NCBI RefSeq assembly: GCF_933775445.1
Contig: NC_065876.1
Span: 22,940,001 to 23,004,000 of the forward strand
Direction of reading: 5' to 3'
Source of the DNA: Argentina anserina
Taxonomy: Eukaryota; Streptophyta; Magnoliopsida; Rosales; Rosaceae
Length of the DNA: 64,000 nucleotides
The position numbers and the translations under genes are program-made. Under the pieces are notes generated by a model. The model was not told the origin of the DNA and did not search any database. It saw nothing but the letters and a program-made list of their open reading frames with translations. The first letter of the stretch is position 1. Each line of letters opens with the position of its first letter. Below, piece after piece: positions 34,901 through 47,357 of the stretch.

Positions 34901-35984
34901 ACCACTGACTATTCCTCTTTGGAAGTGGGAGCAGATATCTATGGATTTTGTGACCGGATTGCCTAGATCGAAGAAGGGTCACGATGCCATATGGGTGATT
35001 GTCGATCGGTTGACGAAGTCGGCTCATTTTCTCCCAGTGTCGATGAAGTACTCAGTGGACGTGCTTGGGAAACTATATGTGGATGAGGTAGTGAGACTTC
35101 ATGGTGCTCCAGTTTCTATTGTTTCCGATAGAGATGCACGTTTCACTTTGAAGTTCTGGGGTGGATTGCAGAAGGCGATGGGCACTACCTTGGATATGAG
35201 TACAGCTTTTCACCCTCAGACGGATGGACAGACAGAGTGGGTGAATCAGGTGATGGAAGACATGTTGAGAGCATGTGTGTTGGATTTCAAGGGTAGCTGG
35301 GAAGATCATTTGAGATTGATTGAGTTTGCCTACAACAACAGCTACCATTCTAGCATTGGCATGGCACCGTATGAGGCACTTTATGGTAGACCATGTCGAT
35401 CTCCGATCTGTTGGGCCGAAGTTGGTGATGAGGCACTGATGGGCCCGGAGGTAGTTCAGGAAACCACTGAGAAGATCTCGATTATTCGGAATAGAATCCG
35501 GACCGCTCAGAGTAGACAGAAGAGTTATGCAGACCTGAAGAGGAGACATGTGGAGTTTGAGATCGGTGACCATGTGTTCTTGAAGGTTTCGCCTATGAGG
35601 GGTGTAGTGAGATTCGGCAAGAAGGGAAAATTGGCACCGAGGTATGTTGGGCCTTTTGAGATACTTGAGAAGGTGGGCGAACTAGCTTATCGACTAGCCT
35701 TGCCTACTAGCATGTCGGGCGTACACAACGTCTTCCACATTTCCATGCTGAGGAAGTATGTACCAGATGAGTCACATGTGATCGATCATAGCACCATTGA
35801 AGTGAAGGAAAATGCCACTTTTGTTGTCGAGCCGGTTCGTATCCTGGATAGATCCACAAAGAAGCTACGGAGGAGAGAAGTTGGACTAGTCAAGGTGTTG
35901 TGGAGTCACCATGATGATGGTGATGCATCTTGGGAGCTAGAGTCAGACATGATGACTAGATATCCACAGTTGTTTGTTGAGTGA
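31971..35984 (+). CDS. Tekay gag-pol polyprotein, remainder (capsid end, protease, RT, RNase H, integrase, chromodomain)
   Basis: In order: capsid C-terminus, two zinc knuckles, protease, RT, RNase H, integrase and chromodomain-like tail. The first knuckle reads [14 protein letters not shown], so its first Cys is a Trp; the second ([14 protein letters not shown]) is intact. The protease has [11 protein letters not shown]. The RT has [11 protein letters not shown]. RNase H includes [11 protein letters not shown] and the [10 protein letters not shown] block. The integrase has an HHCC zinc finger ([15 protein letters not shown] end) and acidic residues in [16 protein letters not shown] and [12 protein letters not shown]. 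The tail ([17 protein letters not shown]) is like the group-I chromodomain. The frame is open throughout, with an upstream shift from gag. Confidence 0.9.
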   Translation, partial: FTTIFREKYFPASVQEDLELEFLALVQGDMTIREYDARFSQLYRYVRPMGTTALAQKYLRGLKQEYKTMISVLCLTSREQIFESAMSLEQAEKTQAGDVGNIDAKGKGKAIYTGREHSGPKDRSWKRPRPHYQAPTRAPPLAIRAAPVRPLAAVRWYGCNEMGHYASACPKPKRGGCHRCGQVGHIARDCTRPLPGRQERPQRQLPAGQARVFAVGQRDTGVEGTLSLFDYLARVLFDTGASHSFIASSVVEMLGLIPTPLGDALCVTSPLGVSLELETICKACPILIGSREFSASLIVIPDHTYDVILGIDWLRPQHAVINCFDMVVSFHRPGEPVFRCRCLKSDNAMRSGVLAHVESVDQKVSIADIVVVSEFGEVFQEIPGLPPRRVVDFCIDVVPGTAPVSKAPYRMGQNELKELKVQIDELLDQGFIRPSVSPWGAPVLFVKKKDGSLRLCVDYRELNKVTIKNRYPLPRIDDLFDQLKGATVFSKIDLRSGYHQLRVKEEDISKTAFRTRYGHYEFVVMPFGLTNAPAVFMSLMNQVFSPYLDEFVVVFVDDILIYSKTQEEHVVHLRTVLQTLKEARLYAKLEKCELWKEEVKFLGHVVSKDGVLVDPAKVEAVKNWSRPKNPTEIRSFLGLAGYYRRFIEGFSSIASSLTKLTKKDTPFVWTDACEEAFSKLKTRLTTAPVLTIPSSGGGYVIYSDASLQGLGCVLMQHGGVVAYGSRQLKIHEKNYPTHDLELAAVVFALKIWRHYLYGEKFQLFSDHKSLKYLFSQKELNMRQRRWMELLKDYDFTLEYHPGKANVVADALSRKPRGVVASLMVQEWFMLEAASEFDLVPSGGEPRVFLGSVTVQPTLITRIIQGQAQDRHSRVKLAELVVDTLDECPSEWRVGPDGGLRFGARLCVPDCDDLREEVLRTAHRSRYTVHPGNTKMYKDLCRQFWWNGMKKDVAEFVSKCLTCQQVKAEHQRPAGMLKPLTIPLWKWEQISMDFVTGLPRSKKGHDAIWVIVDRLTKSAHFLPVSMKYSVDVLGKLYVDEVVRLHGAPVSIVSDRDARFTLKFWGGLQKAMGTTLDMSTAFHPQTDGQTEWVNQVMEDMLRACVLDFKGSWEDHLRLIEFAYNNSYHSSIGMAPYEALYGRPCRSPICWAEVGDEALMGPEVVQETTEKISIIRNRIRTAQSRQKSYADLKRRHVEFEIGDHVFLKVSPMRGVVRFGKKGKLAPRYVGPFEILEKVGELAYRLALPTSMSGVHNVFHISMLRKYVPDESHVIDHSTIEVKENATFVVEPVRILDRSTKKLRRREVGLVKVLWSHHDDGDASWELESDMMTRYPQLFVE

Positions 35985-36011
35985 GCTTGAATTTCGGGAC
36001 GAAATTCCTTT

Positions 36012-36024
36012 AAAGGGGGTAGAT
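36012..36024 (+). other. Polypurine tract of the Tekay element
   Basis: AAAGGGGGTAGAT immediately precedes the TG of the 3' LTR at 36025; it is the expected primer for plus-strand synthesis. Confidence 0.85.
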
Positions 36025-38943
36025 TGTAATAACCCTAAATTTCAAACAACATTTGAGTGGATTTGAATTCTTTAAAAATTGTGAAATTTAATTAGAATGG
36101 ATGTGATTGGTTACGACGATAGGAAACGAGTAACGGATACGTTATCGGAACGTTTAATTCGAAAAACGTTACGTTTCCGAACGTTTATATCGACTTTTAA
36201 TCCGTTGCTCGGTTTCAAAAACTTTCTTCACGAAAGTTGTAGAGCTCGTCGATACGAGTTCGTGGATATGTGACGCGTTCGAAATGGACATCGTACGTAA
36301 AAGTTATTCACGTCGGAAGTTAGTTTCCGATTTGGAAACTAGTATAAAAAGGAAATTTTTAACTAGGGTTTCCATAACAGGAAACCCTTTCATTTCCGCC
36401 TCTTTCTTTCTCTCCCTCTCTCCCTCTCGACACTCTCACCCGAAACCTTCGGCCTCCCTCCCCGATCTCCACCACCGCACGTCCGTGAGGCACACCGCCG
36501 GCACCACGAGCGTCGCACGGCCTCCTGCAGTCAACCCCGAGCTCGACACGCCATCCCACGCAGCACCGGAGCTCCACCAGCTACCCCAAGATTCGGCAGA
36601 AACCGTCTCCTTCCTGGGTACATCTCCGGCGACTCACCAATGGTTCTAGAGCTTCGTCGAGGTAAGGGTTTTACTATATTGATGGATTGGTGTGGCTAAT
36701 TGATGTTTTGGGAGGTTTTGATGGTGGTTTGGAAGAGGAGAAACGGAGGAGGAAGGAGGAGAGATACGGTTGCCTTAGGCGGCGCGTGGAGCGTGTTGAG
36801 GGGGGGCTAAGCACGGTGTGATGCCGTGTGGAGGTAGCGGAGGAAGAGAGAAGAAGTTTGGTGGTGGCGGTGGCGCGATACGCGCCGTGGTTAGCCTCGG
36901 CGCGTGGGCCCCACGCGCGGCCGGCCGGAGGTGGCGCGTGTGCCACACGCGCCGCCGTGTGAGGCGGTGTAATTAGTTTTGACTAAAGGGGTATTTTGGT
37001 AATTTACTGTGTACGGTAAATGTAAATGTAATTTTTATTTACTACGGTAAATGTAATTAAATTTTACCTTCGGTAAATGTAAATATAAATTACTTTCAGT
37101 AAATGTAAAAAGTAATTTTGTAAAAGGGTAATTTAGTAAATTTTATTTACTGAATTTGTATTTACATTTAAATCGTACGTATACGTACAGAAATACGTAT
37201 TAATATTTAAACGTACAGAAATACGTATTAATATTTATACGTACAGAAATACGTATATAATATTTATACGTACAGAAATACTTATTAATATTTATACGTA
37301 CAGAAATACGTATTAATATTTATACGTACAGAAATACGTATTAATATTTATACGTACAGAAATACGTATATAATATTTATACGTACAGAAATACCTATTT
37401 AATATTTATACGTATAGAAATACGTATATACTATTTATACGTACAGAAATACGTATAAATCGTATATTTGTACAGTAACCGTGAATAGTAACAGTGAACA
37501 GTAACTTCGTAAAACCGAAAATTGCTGAACAGTAACCGATTATTACTGTTTCGGCATTTAAAGGTTACGAAACGATCCTAAATTCTTTTCTTATATTTTC
37601 AAGGTGATCGTTAAATGCGAGGAAAGGAATTATATTCGGGAATTGTGGAATTACGCTCAAGTCAATAAGGTGAGTAAAATCTCACTGAATTACGAATCTA
37701 CCCTCGTGGTGATTCAACATTTTTGCAAGTGTGATTATCAAATGAATTACAACATGTATATAATTTAGTGGACTACATATATACGGTATAATGGTAATTA
37801 GTACACATATATATATAGTTTATTAAATTACGTACTGTTATTAATTCATTAAAAATAGTCATTTTGATGACGGAAGTTTGTGAATTGAGCATGTGCGGTG
37901 AAATATGATATGTATAAGATATAGTGGACTATATATATATTGTATAAATGGTAAATAAGTACGAATATATATAGTTTGCTATATAATATACTGTCATGAG
38001 TTTATTGTGATTATATTGAGCATGTGATTTGAAATTGTACAATATGATGTGAGATTATTGTACGTGATTTTTAACATTGAGATTGTTAAAATGTGAATTG
38101 TCTTCGGACCAGATTTTTGGTACAATATGATGTGAGATTATTGTACGTGTTTGGCAAGTCGAAACCTAGCCTTTGGCCGGGCGAAAGTTACAATACAGTT
38201 AGAGCTCTAGTCTGTCTGCCTTAGTACTGCATGTGAGGTAACGGGTGGTTATCTGCTCATGGGTACTCAGTTTATTTTGGATGTTGGGTAGCGGGTGGCT
38301 ATCCAATATCAACGGTGTATTACGAGAGGGGTAACAGATGTGTACCAGCGTTCTTGGTACCCGTATTATAAATGCATTGGGTAACCAGAAGGGTTACTTA
38401 ATTTTCCTCATGAGCGTTTTATTTCATATTTCTTTGGGTCAACCAGATGGGCTGACTATTGACTCATGAGGGCATTTATATTTGTTGTTTTGTGATCTTT
38501 CGTATATATTGATATGCGAACTGTATTGTGATTTTACTCATACGAGCTATAAGCTTACCGGGTTTGTGTTTACAATCCCGGTGCACCAATTCGATGGTGT
38601 AGGGGATAATTCTGCAGGTGCTGATTAGTAGGGGTTGAGTGACGACTACAGAGGCTCGAAGTCGTTCGTACCCTACTTGTGGTGAGGTTTAGCGTGGATT
38701 TGTGTGTGGGAAGTTGTGTAATTTCATTTGTGAGATTTGTGAGTGATTTGTGAGGATTATTACATTTCCATTTTATGTATGGATTATAAATTTGGGTTGT
38801 AATAATTGGTTCACTGAGTTGTATTGAGAACTCAGAATTGATCCGCTGTTATACTTTAATGATTTCGATTTATTTGAGATTATTTGGTGTTTAACGACTT
38901 TAAAATTTTGAGTTTTTAAGCTCGAAATTTTGGGGTCGTAACA
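36025..38943 (+). repeat. 3' LTR of the Tekay element, 2919 bp
   Basis: Near-identical to the 5' LTR apart from an extra GC-rich segment (36895-36999) and three fewer 28-bp repeats (37182-37460). The GC-rich segment holds inverted repeats such as GCGTGGGCCCCACGC. It also has a TATA box at 36353. Confidence 0.95.
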
Positions 38944-38948
38944 AGCTC

Positions 38949-39053
38949 AATGAGGTGTCGTCGCCCCCTGCTTCGTGGACTCGATCTTCAACCGCATTGC
39001 CCCTTTCTAAAACGACATATGGTTCTGCCTCTTCCTTCAATCCTTCTTTGTAA
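38949..39053 (+). pseudogene. Continuation of the frame interrupted at 28343
   Basis: After the second AGCTC the frame reads on from the six codons at 28326-28343 for 34 more codons rich in Ser and Thr, then meets TAA (39051-39053). A possible donor (TTT|GTAAAC) overlaps the stop. If spliced, this would be the first exon of a longer gene, perhaps an organelle-targeted protein from its Ser-rich start; that is a guess. Confidence 0.45.
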
Positions 39054-41339
39054 ACGTTAACCTTGTTAAAGACATCATTTGTTCTGTTTTTCAGTTGCGA
39101 TATGTTGAGCTTGGGTCAGCACAGACTATGCTCGTGTCATAGACTATGCTCGTGTCATGGACTGGGTAAGGCTTAGTGTATATTTTAATGGGTTCAATAC
39201 TTGAACTTTAACATTGGAGTTCCGTTGCAAAGTTTTGGTTACTCATTCAAACCCAAATCATGGTAATTTGGTCTGAGTTGTTTAAAGGTCAATGTGTGAT
39301 AGTTGTATAGATAAGTTGATATGTTAGACTAATGGCCACACACATTTGTATAAGAATAAAAAGAAGAAATTCTTAATATCAGATGACTCTATAGATGCAA
39401 TTGTTTCAAGTAGTAGTGATGCTTTTCTATGTAATGAAGTTTTTTAAAGAATCTTCTCATAATTCCCAAAGTTAAAATCCTTCAGTTCTAATGCTCACCT
39501 TCATAATTTACTTATGTGAAAACAAGATTGGAATCTCAGATTTTATTTTTCTTTTTTGGTTATGTTTTACGAGAATCCAGACGGAAGGAAGAGTACTTTT
39601 GTTTTGCTGAACACTAATGTGCTTGTTATTCATTCGTCTATGACATTGTAAACAGAGGAGAGCAGCTTTGTGTAAGAAACTTATCTCGGTTATTCATTAC
39701 TTTGTTTTTCTTAAAACTAAATGGGAAAGATGTTAGCCTTATTGTCTTTGTTTACTTGTCTAGCGTAAGCCTCAGTTAGCTGCAAGACTTGCTATAGGGA
39801 AATACAGATATGGGAGCATTGGTGATAAGGTGTCTCACGAGCAGTTGACTATATTACTTTCCAAGCTATGAAATAAGTGGACGAAACCATAATGTGAAAT
39901 TCATTATTCCATCTCCAGGAAACACAGATGTACATATTCTGACTGAAAGTAACTAAGCATTATCTGATATATGATTTTGTTTTAATGAAATTTAGGTTAC
40001 TAAAGCTTTTAATTTTTATATCTCTGGTTGTTCCAATTTTTCCGAGTTGGCTATGATCATTTTGCCTGAATTTTACTCCAATAGTAATAGTTCATTTCTT
40101 GGGCTTCTCGGTCCCTCTATGTACATTATGTATACTGCTATGTGAGTTGAAAACTTGTTTGACCTTCCATTTGAATTTATTTGGTTGGGAATTTGATAGG
40201 TAATGTAACTAAAACTCATTATGCATACCTGAAAACACAAACAAGGGTGTCGAAGATTTTTGTATGCATAATTGTTATGTATAAACTAAAACAATGCAAC
40301 ATTGATCTGCTGGACATGAAGATCAATGCATCCCTAAACTAATCTCCAAACTTGTCAAGATCTGCATTGATCTGCATGGCAAGTTTGCAGATTTCTGTTC
40401 CTTTGTATTCTCTATGATCTTAACAAGGTTAAAGTTATGAAACAGCAGTTTCACGTTGGCAGTCTTCAAATATAGGGATTAACCTGTCAAGGTTTGTTTC
40501 TGTTGTTGATTAAATCTCAACTTGTAAAAATTCATGTGACAGGCAAAAGCTTCTTACCTTATGGAAGAAACCTTCGGCTTCACAAGCTCAATTGAAAGAC
40601 AGTAGTGAATAACTAGTGATTCTCTTCCTCTGTGTAGACCTTTATTAGTATCAAGTGAAGATATAGTTGTTTTGAGCACTGTCTCATCTTCTGAATTCGG
40701 CATAGGTTGGTCCAAAGGCTGCTGACAAAGGTTTCAAATGCGATGATGGTGTTTGGTATCTCGACCATCTAGATGTCCCTTGGGATGAAACATATAATGC
40801 TGATCAACTTGAAGGAATACATGATTCTTCCAAGCAAAAGCTTGTCCCTTGGAGGAGAGGTATGCATATGGGGTAAGACTGGTGATCCATCCAATGTTTA
40901 ACAAACAATATGGCCTCGAACTGCTGCAAGTATAATATATGTAGTAAAAACTAGATAATCACTACAACATATGTTTAAGTTGTAAAATAGAACCCAAGCT
41001 ACACTTTCTGTGAAAATGGGTATTTGGTATTGGCAGAAGTACTCTAGTTGCATTTATTTGTCAATTCTTGTGTGCTTGCATATTTGTGATAAATGTGCAT
41101 TTCTTGCTTTCACATCTCGATACCAGTTGTTGAATTGTTTGAAGGTGACCTTTATACTTCCCTGTATGTAGCATGGTTAATGCCATGTTGGCACTCTACT
41201 TGTTGCTCTTCAATACTGCATTAGGATCCAGAAAAATATTATACAGTTGTTGAATTCTTATCCCCGACCCATCTTTTAAAGTACGATATACTCATTTCTC
41301 ACAAAGAATCTGGACAACTCATTACCCTGGATCCAATGG
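39054..41339 (+). other. Region with exon-like fragments of an unknown gene
   Basis: Three open stretches with splice-like borders stand out. At 39092-39166 an 18-bp direct duplication (ACTATGCTCGTGTCATAG then ...ATGG) puts a stop in one frame. At 39766-39867 a frame reads KPQLAARLAIGKYRYGSIGD after an acceptor-like TCTAG. At 40708-40870 another reads GVWYLDHLDVPWDETYNADQ. I do not recognise the protein. They may be the downstream exons of the gene whose start was hit by the Tekay element. The rest is AT-rich. Confidence 0.35.
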
Positions 41340-41845
41340 TCTAAATATCGTTTATCAGTATTGTATCGGTGAAAGGGTAAAACAATATATCCCCGGATAT
41401 ATCGATACATATCGGTTTTATCGGATTTGTTTATTTTCAATAAAATTTATAAAATTATACTTCAAAATGTACCAAATAAACAAAAGAAACGGTACTAAGT
41501 AAACTAAAGAAAATAAATACTTAATTTTTTTACAATTAAAGTACACGAACGGTACCTAATAATAAAAATTGGTGTTTAAGAATGATTGTTTAGGCTCGAA
41601 ATTCATTATATATATTTAAAAAAATACAAAATATATAAAAATTTAAAATATATATGAAAAAATGAAAAAAAATTATTTTTTACAAAAGAAGAAATAAATA
41701 TTAAAAAATTAAAAATTAAAAAAATCAGAAATTAAATAAATATTAAACGATATATCGGAATTTGACCGATATATTCAACCGATATGTGCAATATCGTATC
41801 GTTTTCTAAATATCACTGATATATCTGATATTTAAAACATAGCTT
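41340..41845. repeat. AT-rich element with ATATCG subterminal repeats (possible hAT-like MITE)
   Basis: About 500 bases with many copies of ATATCGG/CCGATAT near both ends and a poly-A/T centre. The ends GGTCTAAATATC and, from the other side, TGTTTTAAATATC are similar. I could not find a convincing target duplication, so the class is uncertain. Confidence 0.45.
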
Positions 41846-42904
41846 TGATCAAGGAAAGCCTTTACAATAAGCCATGGGTGAAGTATCACATTTCAGGCTC
41901 TAAGAAATGTCAGCAATTACCTCTAGCATTATGCTATACTTACATTTATCAAGATGTCATGACCACTGATAGGTGGCCTATGAATCCTCTTCCCCCTTTG
42001 ATGACATATATAATGGCAATTGTTGTACTTGTGTGGGTAGTGATGGTTTAACATAAACAGATATGTGAGGTTATGTTATTCCCTTTCCATGATTTAAATT
42101 AATAATTCATATATCAAACCCCTAAATACTTCCAAGAGTTGATTATTCACAAATTTCAATCCGAATATAGGACATCAAGTCATAAAAAAAAACCTATAAT
42201 TTCACCTGATTTAACACAAGCATCTGTTGGCCAGCAAGAGGTGTAGAATTATATCACCATATACATGTGAGAGAATTTTAATGGTGGTGATGGCATGCTC
42301 TAAGGTGGCCGGACTGTAGCAGACGGTGGTCTGGTTTCAAAAAAGACGTGGAGAAGAGCGATCAAATGTGTTTATCATCAGGAGATCAAAAGATAAATCA
42401 TGTAGCTCTATTACCGACAAGAAATATGAAAAGAGCAATATAAGGCTGTGTTTTTAGTTTTTGTATCAGTTTACATGCCGTATTTGGAGATAATCTTTTG
42501 GAAGGAATGTGAATCTAAACATGGTAGTTGAAGTGGCTAAAGTACTCGTAGTCTCGTAGTTTTGATATGTAACTCAATTCTAGTCAATAGCACTCCACCT
42601 TTTTTTTCTACCAAGTTTGCCATAATTATTACCTTGATAATTTAAAAAACAATTAATGGGAAATAAAAATTTGGATTTTCAGAAAAGAACATGAGACTTC
42701 CCCAAAAAATATATCTATAGCTGGTAGTGCTTTATTTTTAAACAATTATTCAAAGTCGACAGTAATTTAATTCAATTTTATTTTCTAATTTCATAAAAAT
42801 CGTGGATTCTTTATTTTGATAAAAAAATATAGAACAATAACTAACTAATTTAAACAAATTGACAGGATCAAACTTGTGCAATCGTCATCCATATCCTATT
42901 TGGT
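41846..42904. other. Intergenic, no recognised gene
   Basis: AT-rich sequence with short open stretches only, ending at the start of the tandem array. Nothing is recognised. Confidence 0.35.
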
Positions 42905-44720
42905 TTGTAATGTGACACCTTAGTATATAACATTATATAAATGTTATGATATATTAGTGGACAATTCGTTGATGAGCAATCTAAGTTCGTGGTATTATCA
43001 ATCAAACCGTTAGATGTGATCGATATATATATATATATATTTAGGCACCTTGTCAAAATTTGGATAAATTTGGACAATGTCTGACCATCCGATCTTCAAG
43101 TCAACCTAAATAATTGTGTTTATCTCTTAGAAAACCGCATTGACCAGGGCGCTCTTAATTAGATCTCCGGAATCAGACTACACAAGGTGATTCTCCATAA
43201 TTACGTGGTCTAGAAATTATAAAGGAGGTTCAACTTTCGCGTCCCGGAGATGGGTCCACCCATAGGGCGTCTAAGTGGTATTTTCAGATTTTACAACATT
43301 CAAACGGCCAAAGTATTCAAAATGTCCAAATTAAATGGAATTTTTACCAGATTTCCAAATATATATAAGGAAAACAATCTACGGTCTGATTCATGTTTAG
43401 AAGTTTCCTTCATATAATTGGTTCATAATGTGACATTTTAATATATGACATGAATAAATGTTATGACACATTAGTACACAATTTGGTGATGGACGACCTA
43501 AGTTTGTGCTATTATCAATTTAACCGTTAGATGTGATAAGAACATATATTTAGGCACCCTAAAAATTTGGATAATGTTTGACTATCCGATTTTCTAGAAA
43601 ACCGCATTGACTAGGGCACTCTTAATTAGGTCTCCGGGATCAAACTGCACATGGTGATTCTCCATAATTACGTGGTCTAGGAAATGTAAAAGGGGTTCGG
43701 GCTTCGCATCTCAGAGATGGGTCCACCCATAGGGTGTATACGTGGTATTTTCAGATTTTAGGACGTTCGAAGAGTTAAACGAGGTCCAAATTAAACGAAA
43801 TTTTTACATGATGTCCAAATATATATAAGAAAAACATCCTACGGTTTGATTGATGTTCAGAAGTTGTCTTCATATAGCTAGTTCATAATGTGATCTTAAT
43901 ATATAACATGATATAAATGTTATGACACATTAGTGGACAATTCAGTGATGGACAACCTAAGTTATGGTATTTCAATCGAATGATCAAATGTGATTAATAT
44001 ATATATTTAGACACCCTGTAAAAATTTAGACAATGTTTGACCATCTGATCTTCTAGTCAACCTAAATAAATGTGTTTATCTATTAGAAAACCGCATTCAC
44101 TGGGGCATTATTAACTAGGTCTCTCAGATCAGATCGCACAAAGTGATTCTTCATAATTACGTGGTCTGGAAAATGTAAATGAGGTTCGGCATTCGCGTCC
44201 CGGAAATGGGTCCACCCATAGGGCTGATAAATGGTATTTTCAGATTTTACGACGTTCGAACGGCCAAGCGAGATCCAAATTAAATGAAATTTTTACAAGA
44301 TGTCCAAATATATGTAAGGAAAACATCATACGGTCCGATTGATGTTCAAAATTTGCATTCATATAGCCGGTTCATAATGTGACACCTTAATATATATAAC
44401 ATAATATATATGTTATGACACATTAGTGGACAGTTCGGTGATGTACAACCTAAGATCGTGGTATTATCAACCGAACCGTTAGATATGATTAGTATATATA
44501 TTTAGGCACCCTGTAACGATTTGGACAAATTTAACTAATGTTTGATCATCCGATCTTCAGTCAACCTAAATAAAATGTGTTTATATATTGTTATGGCTCC
44601 GGGATCTAACCACACAACGTGATTCTCTATGATTACATGGTCCGCGGGATGTAAAGGAGGTTCAGCCTTTGCGTCCCCAGATATGAGTATTTTAACTAAA
44701 TTCATACGGCGTATAAGTGG
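42905..44720. repeat. Tandem repeat, ~490-bp unit, about 4 copies (same family as 14640-16620)
   Basis: ATTAGTGGACAATTC or a close form near (G/A)AACCTAAG recurs at about 42952, 43466, 43930 and 44420. Units share with the array at 14640 the words TAGATGTGATC followed by ATATATATTTAGG, CATTGACC(A/G)GGGC, TTCCTTCATATAA and a TTATGACACATTAGTGGAC-like stretch. The flanks here lack the GGGCCGGGCC zones of the hAT element, and I saw no inverted ends or target duplication. Confidence 0.8.
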
Positions 44721-45581
44721 TATTTTGACTATTTTCGGTTCTTACGAATTACAATATTAATTTCCTTTTGGTCCCTCCATTATTCATCATCTTGTTCCGT
44801 CATTATTTCAGTATTTATAAAATACGCAAAAAGAGTATAAAAATGTCCCTTTTCCAGGTTTCCGAAATAGAATTATGTGTTAAGAGATGCATTCCTCTGT
44901 ATTTTATAAAATGGAAGCAGACTTCAAGATTGGGAATTTTGATGGAAACTAGGCTGTATCGGTTACTATGGAAGTTTCAGCGAAAATGGTAACTCTACCA
45001 TATCTATTGAAGATCAATGGTAGCGGCTATGCCTATGGAAATCCATTTATATTTTCAATTAACTAAACAAAAAGATGTAAAAGGAACCAAGTTATGAAAA
45101 ATGATTAAATAAAATGAACCATGTTTCCACAGGAGCGAGGTTCAGCTAGCTAGGAAGTTTAAAGACAAGATCGATCTCATTAATTTTGAAACCAAAAGTA
45201 CCAAGAAAAATAGGTTCTTTTTTTTTTCCTTTTTTTCCCGGTTTTAAACTCTCCCCTGTTCTACAGTTTTGAATTTTCTATCAAAAAAAGTCCATAATTT
45301 TAAATGATCCTTTATATCCCCTTGTTAAAGAGGCCAAATGTACATTAACAATAAGATCTATGGTACACCTTCATCTATACTCTTGCGGAAAGCAATATCC
45401 CGTCTAGCGATCTAGTCCAATTAAAGTCTGAAATTCGTGCAAAATAAATCAAAATTAAAGGAAGAAGAAGATATGCAATTAAAGTCCAATTTTTGTCAGA
45501 ATCAGAAATATGCCAGTGCATAACATCCATGTTGGGAAAGAAGTGGCTGCCTAATACAAGGCCGTCATATGATTATCTTAG
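44721..45581. other. Intergenic, no recognised gene
   Basis: AT-rich sequence between the tandem array and the foldback structure. An open stretch at 44768-44992 is short and has no recognised relative. Confidence 0.35.
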
Positions 45582-47357
45582 AATCTCACAATAAACCATG
45601 TAAAATATCATCGTTAGTATAGAATAAGCAGAGATCGTTCAGTCCGGTTTATTTAACTAAACTCAAAAAAATTTAGTGTTGACAAATAAAAAAGGGGATT
45701 TAAAAAATTATTATCCAACTATTACGTAAAATGAAATCTAAACTAATATGTACAAGATCATCTACTCTTTTACCTAATAAAACTAAATTTACCAATGTAC
45801 CACATAATTACAAGTTTGGTTCTAACATATTTTTAGACAACGATACAATTAGAACCTTAGAAGAATCATCTAATCATGCAATATTTCTATTGTCGTTTAA
45901 GTTGACTTAGGGTTTAGGGCCTCACTTAAATTACATGCAATCAAGTTTAAAAACACTTATAGTAGAAATAAAAAAAGATCACATTAAAGCACCAAATCGT
46001 TGTCGGAGACATGTTAACACGGTGTCGTCACTCACTATGAAATATATGTAAATTTCCAAAATTTTCCACTCTAATTAACACAAACTGAATCTACTTAGGG
46101 CATGATTCGATTTGTATCAATATAGTTGATGAAAATAACACTCAAAGACAATCTTAAGGACTGCATCCAAATACTAAATTCGTGCGCACGAATTTGAAAA
46201 TTATCTAAGAGCATGTAAATATTATGTAGAATGCACGAATAGAAAGTCAAACTTGATCATTAGAATAAAAAGCTACGGAAGTCCATTTTCTAATGCAATT
46301 GGAATCACCTCAAAACCTATTTTATAGTGAGAGTTATGATGAAAACAAGACACGAATGTCAGCTCTGCCGAATTGAGAAAATCTAAGAAACTTAAACCAA
46401 TTTGGTTTCAACTTTGTGGCATGCCTCCTTAGGGTTTTTCCTGTATATATAGCACCTCATTCCCACATAAAACTCATCTCTTCTCTCTTGCAAAAAAACT
46501 CTGCCAAAATACTAGCAAACTCCCCACAAAAATTAGCAAGCCTACTATTCTTCCACCACCATTCTACCACCACTGAGCTTCATACCTTGCAGCCGTACCT
46601 CTAAGTTTCCTACAACATGTAATTCTCGCGATTTATCTTCATGACTTTATTTATTTTTGTTATTCTACAATTCTTTGTATGTGAATATTGTAGTTTGTTG
46701 TCTATGTTGAAACAATGGTTTTGTTTTTCTCAAAATTTTAATATTATATTTAGTGTTTGAATAGTCCTTAAGATTACGTTTGAGTGTTATTTTTATCAAC
46801 CATATTGATACAAATCGAATCATGCCCTAAGTAGATTTAGTTCGTGTTAATTAAAGTGCAAAATTCTAGAAATTTACGTGTATTTCATGGTGAGTGACGT
46901 CACCGTATTAACATGTCTCCGACAAATATTTGGTGTTTTAATGTGATCTTGTTTGATTTCTAATCTAAGTGTTTTTAAACGTGACTACATGCAATTTAAG
47001 TGACGCCCTAAGTCAACCTAAACGACAATGGAAATCTTGCATGATTAGATGATTCCCCTAAGACTCTAATTGTATCGTTGTCTAAAATTATGATCAAATA
47101 TGTTAGAATACATGTTATAACCAAACTTGTAATTATGTGGTACATTGGTAAATTTAGTTTTGTTTGGTAAAAGAGAAGATGATCTTGTACACATTAGTTT
47201 AAATTTCATTTTACGTAATAGTTGGATAAATATTCTTTAAATCCCCCCTTTTATTTATTAACACTAAAAGTTTTGAGTTCTCTTCAATTTCCCGAACTTA
47301 ACAATCCATACTTATTCTATTTAAACAATGACATTTTACAGAGTTTATTGTGAGATG
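45582..47357. mobile_element. Foldback element with ~600-bp inverted arms
   Basis: The left arm (about 45582-46180) and the right arm (about 46749-47357) are inverted copies, from ATCTCACAATAAAC at the outside to CTTAAGGACT near the inside, with moderate divergence. The loop (46181-46748) contains a TATA-like CTGTATATATAGC at about 46440 and a pyrimidine-rich leader-like stretch, but no convincing gene. Long inverted ends suggest a Mutator-like or foldback transposon; I found no clear target duplication. A transcript across it would form a long hairpin. Confidence 0.75.

Larger units (their letters stand above)
28344..38943 (+). mobile_element. Complete Ty3/gypsy LTR retrotransposon, Tekay/Del chromovirus type, 10.6 kb
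   Basis: Bordered by the 5-bp target duplication AGCTC (28339-28343 and 38944-38948). Two LTRs of about 2.9 kb begin TGTAATAACCC and end with TTACA or TAACA. A primer site (TGGTATTAGAGCC, 31244-31256) resembles the initiator-Met tRNA type with one mismatch in the first 12 bases, and a polypurine tract (AAAGGGGGTAGA) precedes the 3' LTR. One gag-pol region in the order protease, RT, RNase H, integrase, plus a chromodomain-like C-terminus, places it in the chromoviruses. The LTRs differ at few positions besides two length changes, so insertion was recent. Confidence 0.95.

Noticed and set aside
36284..36649. Frame of 121 codons starting in the 3' LTR
   Set aside because: The matching frame in the 5' LTR (from 28603) is shortened by a small difference to 67 codons, which is not what a coding sequence would show.
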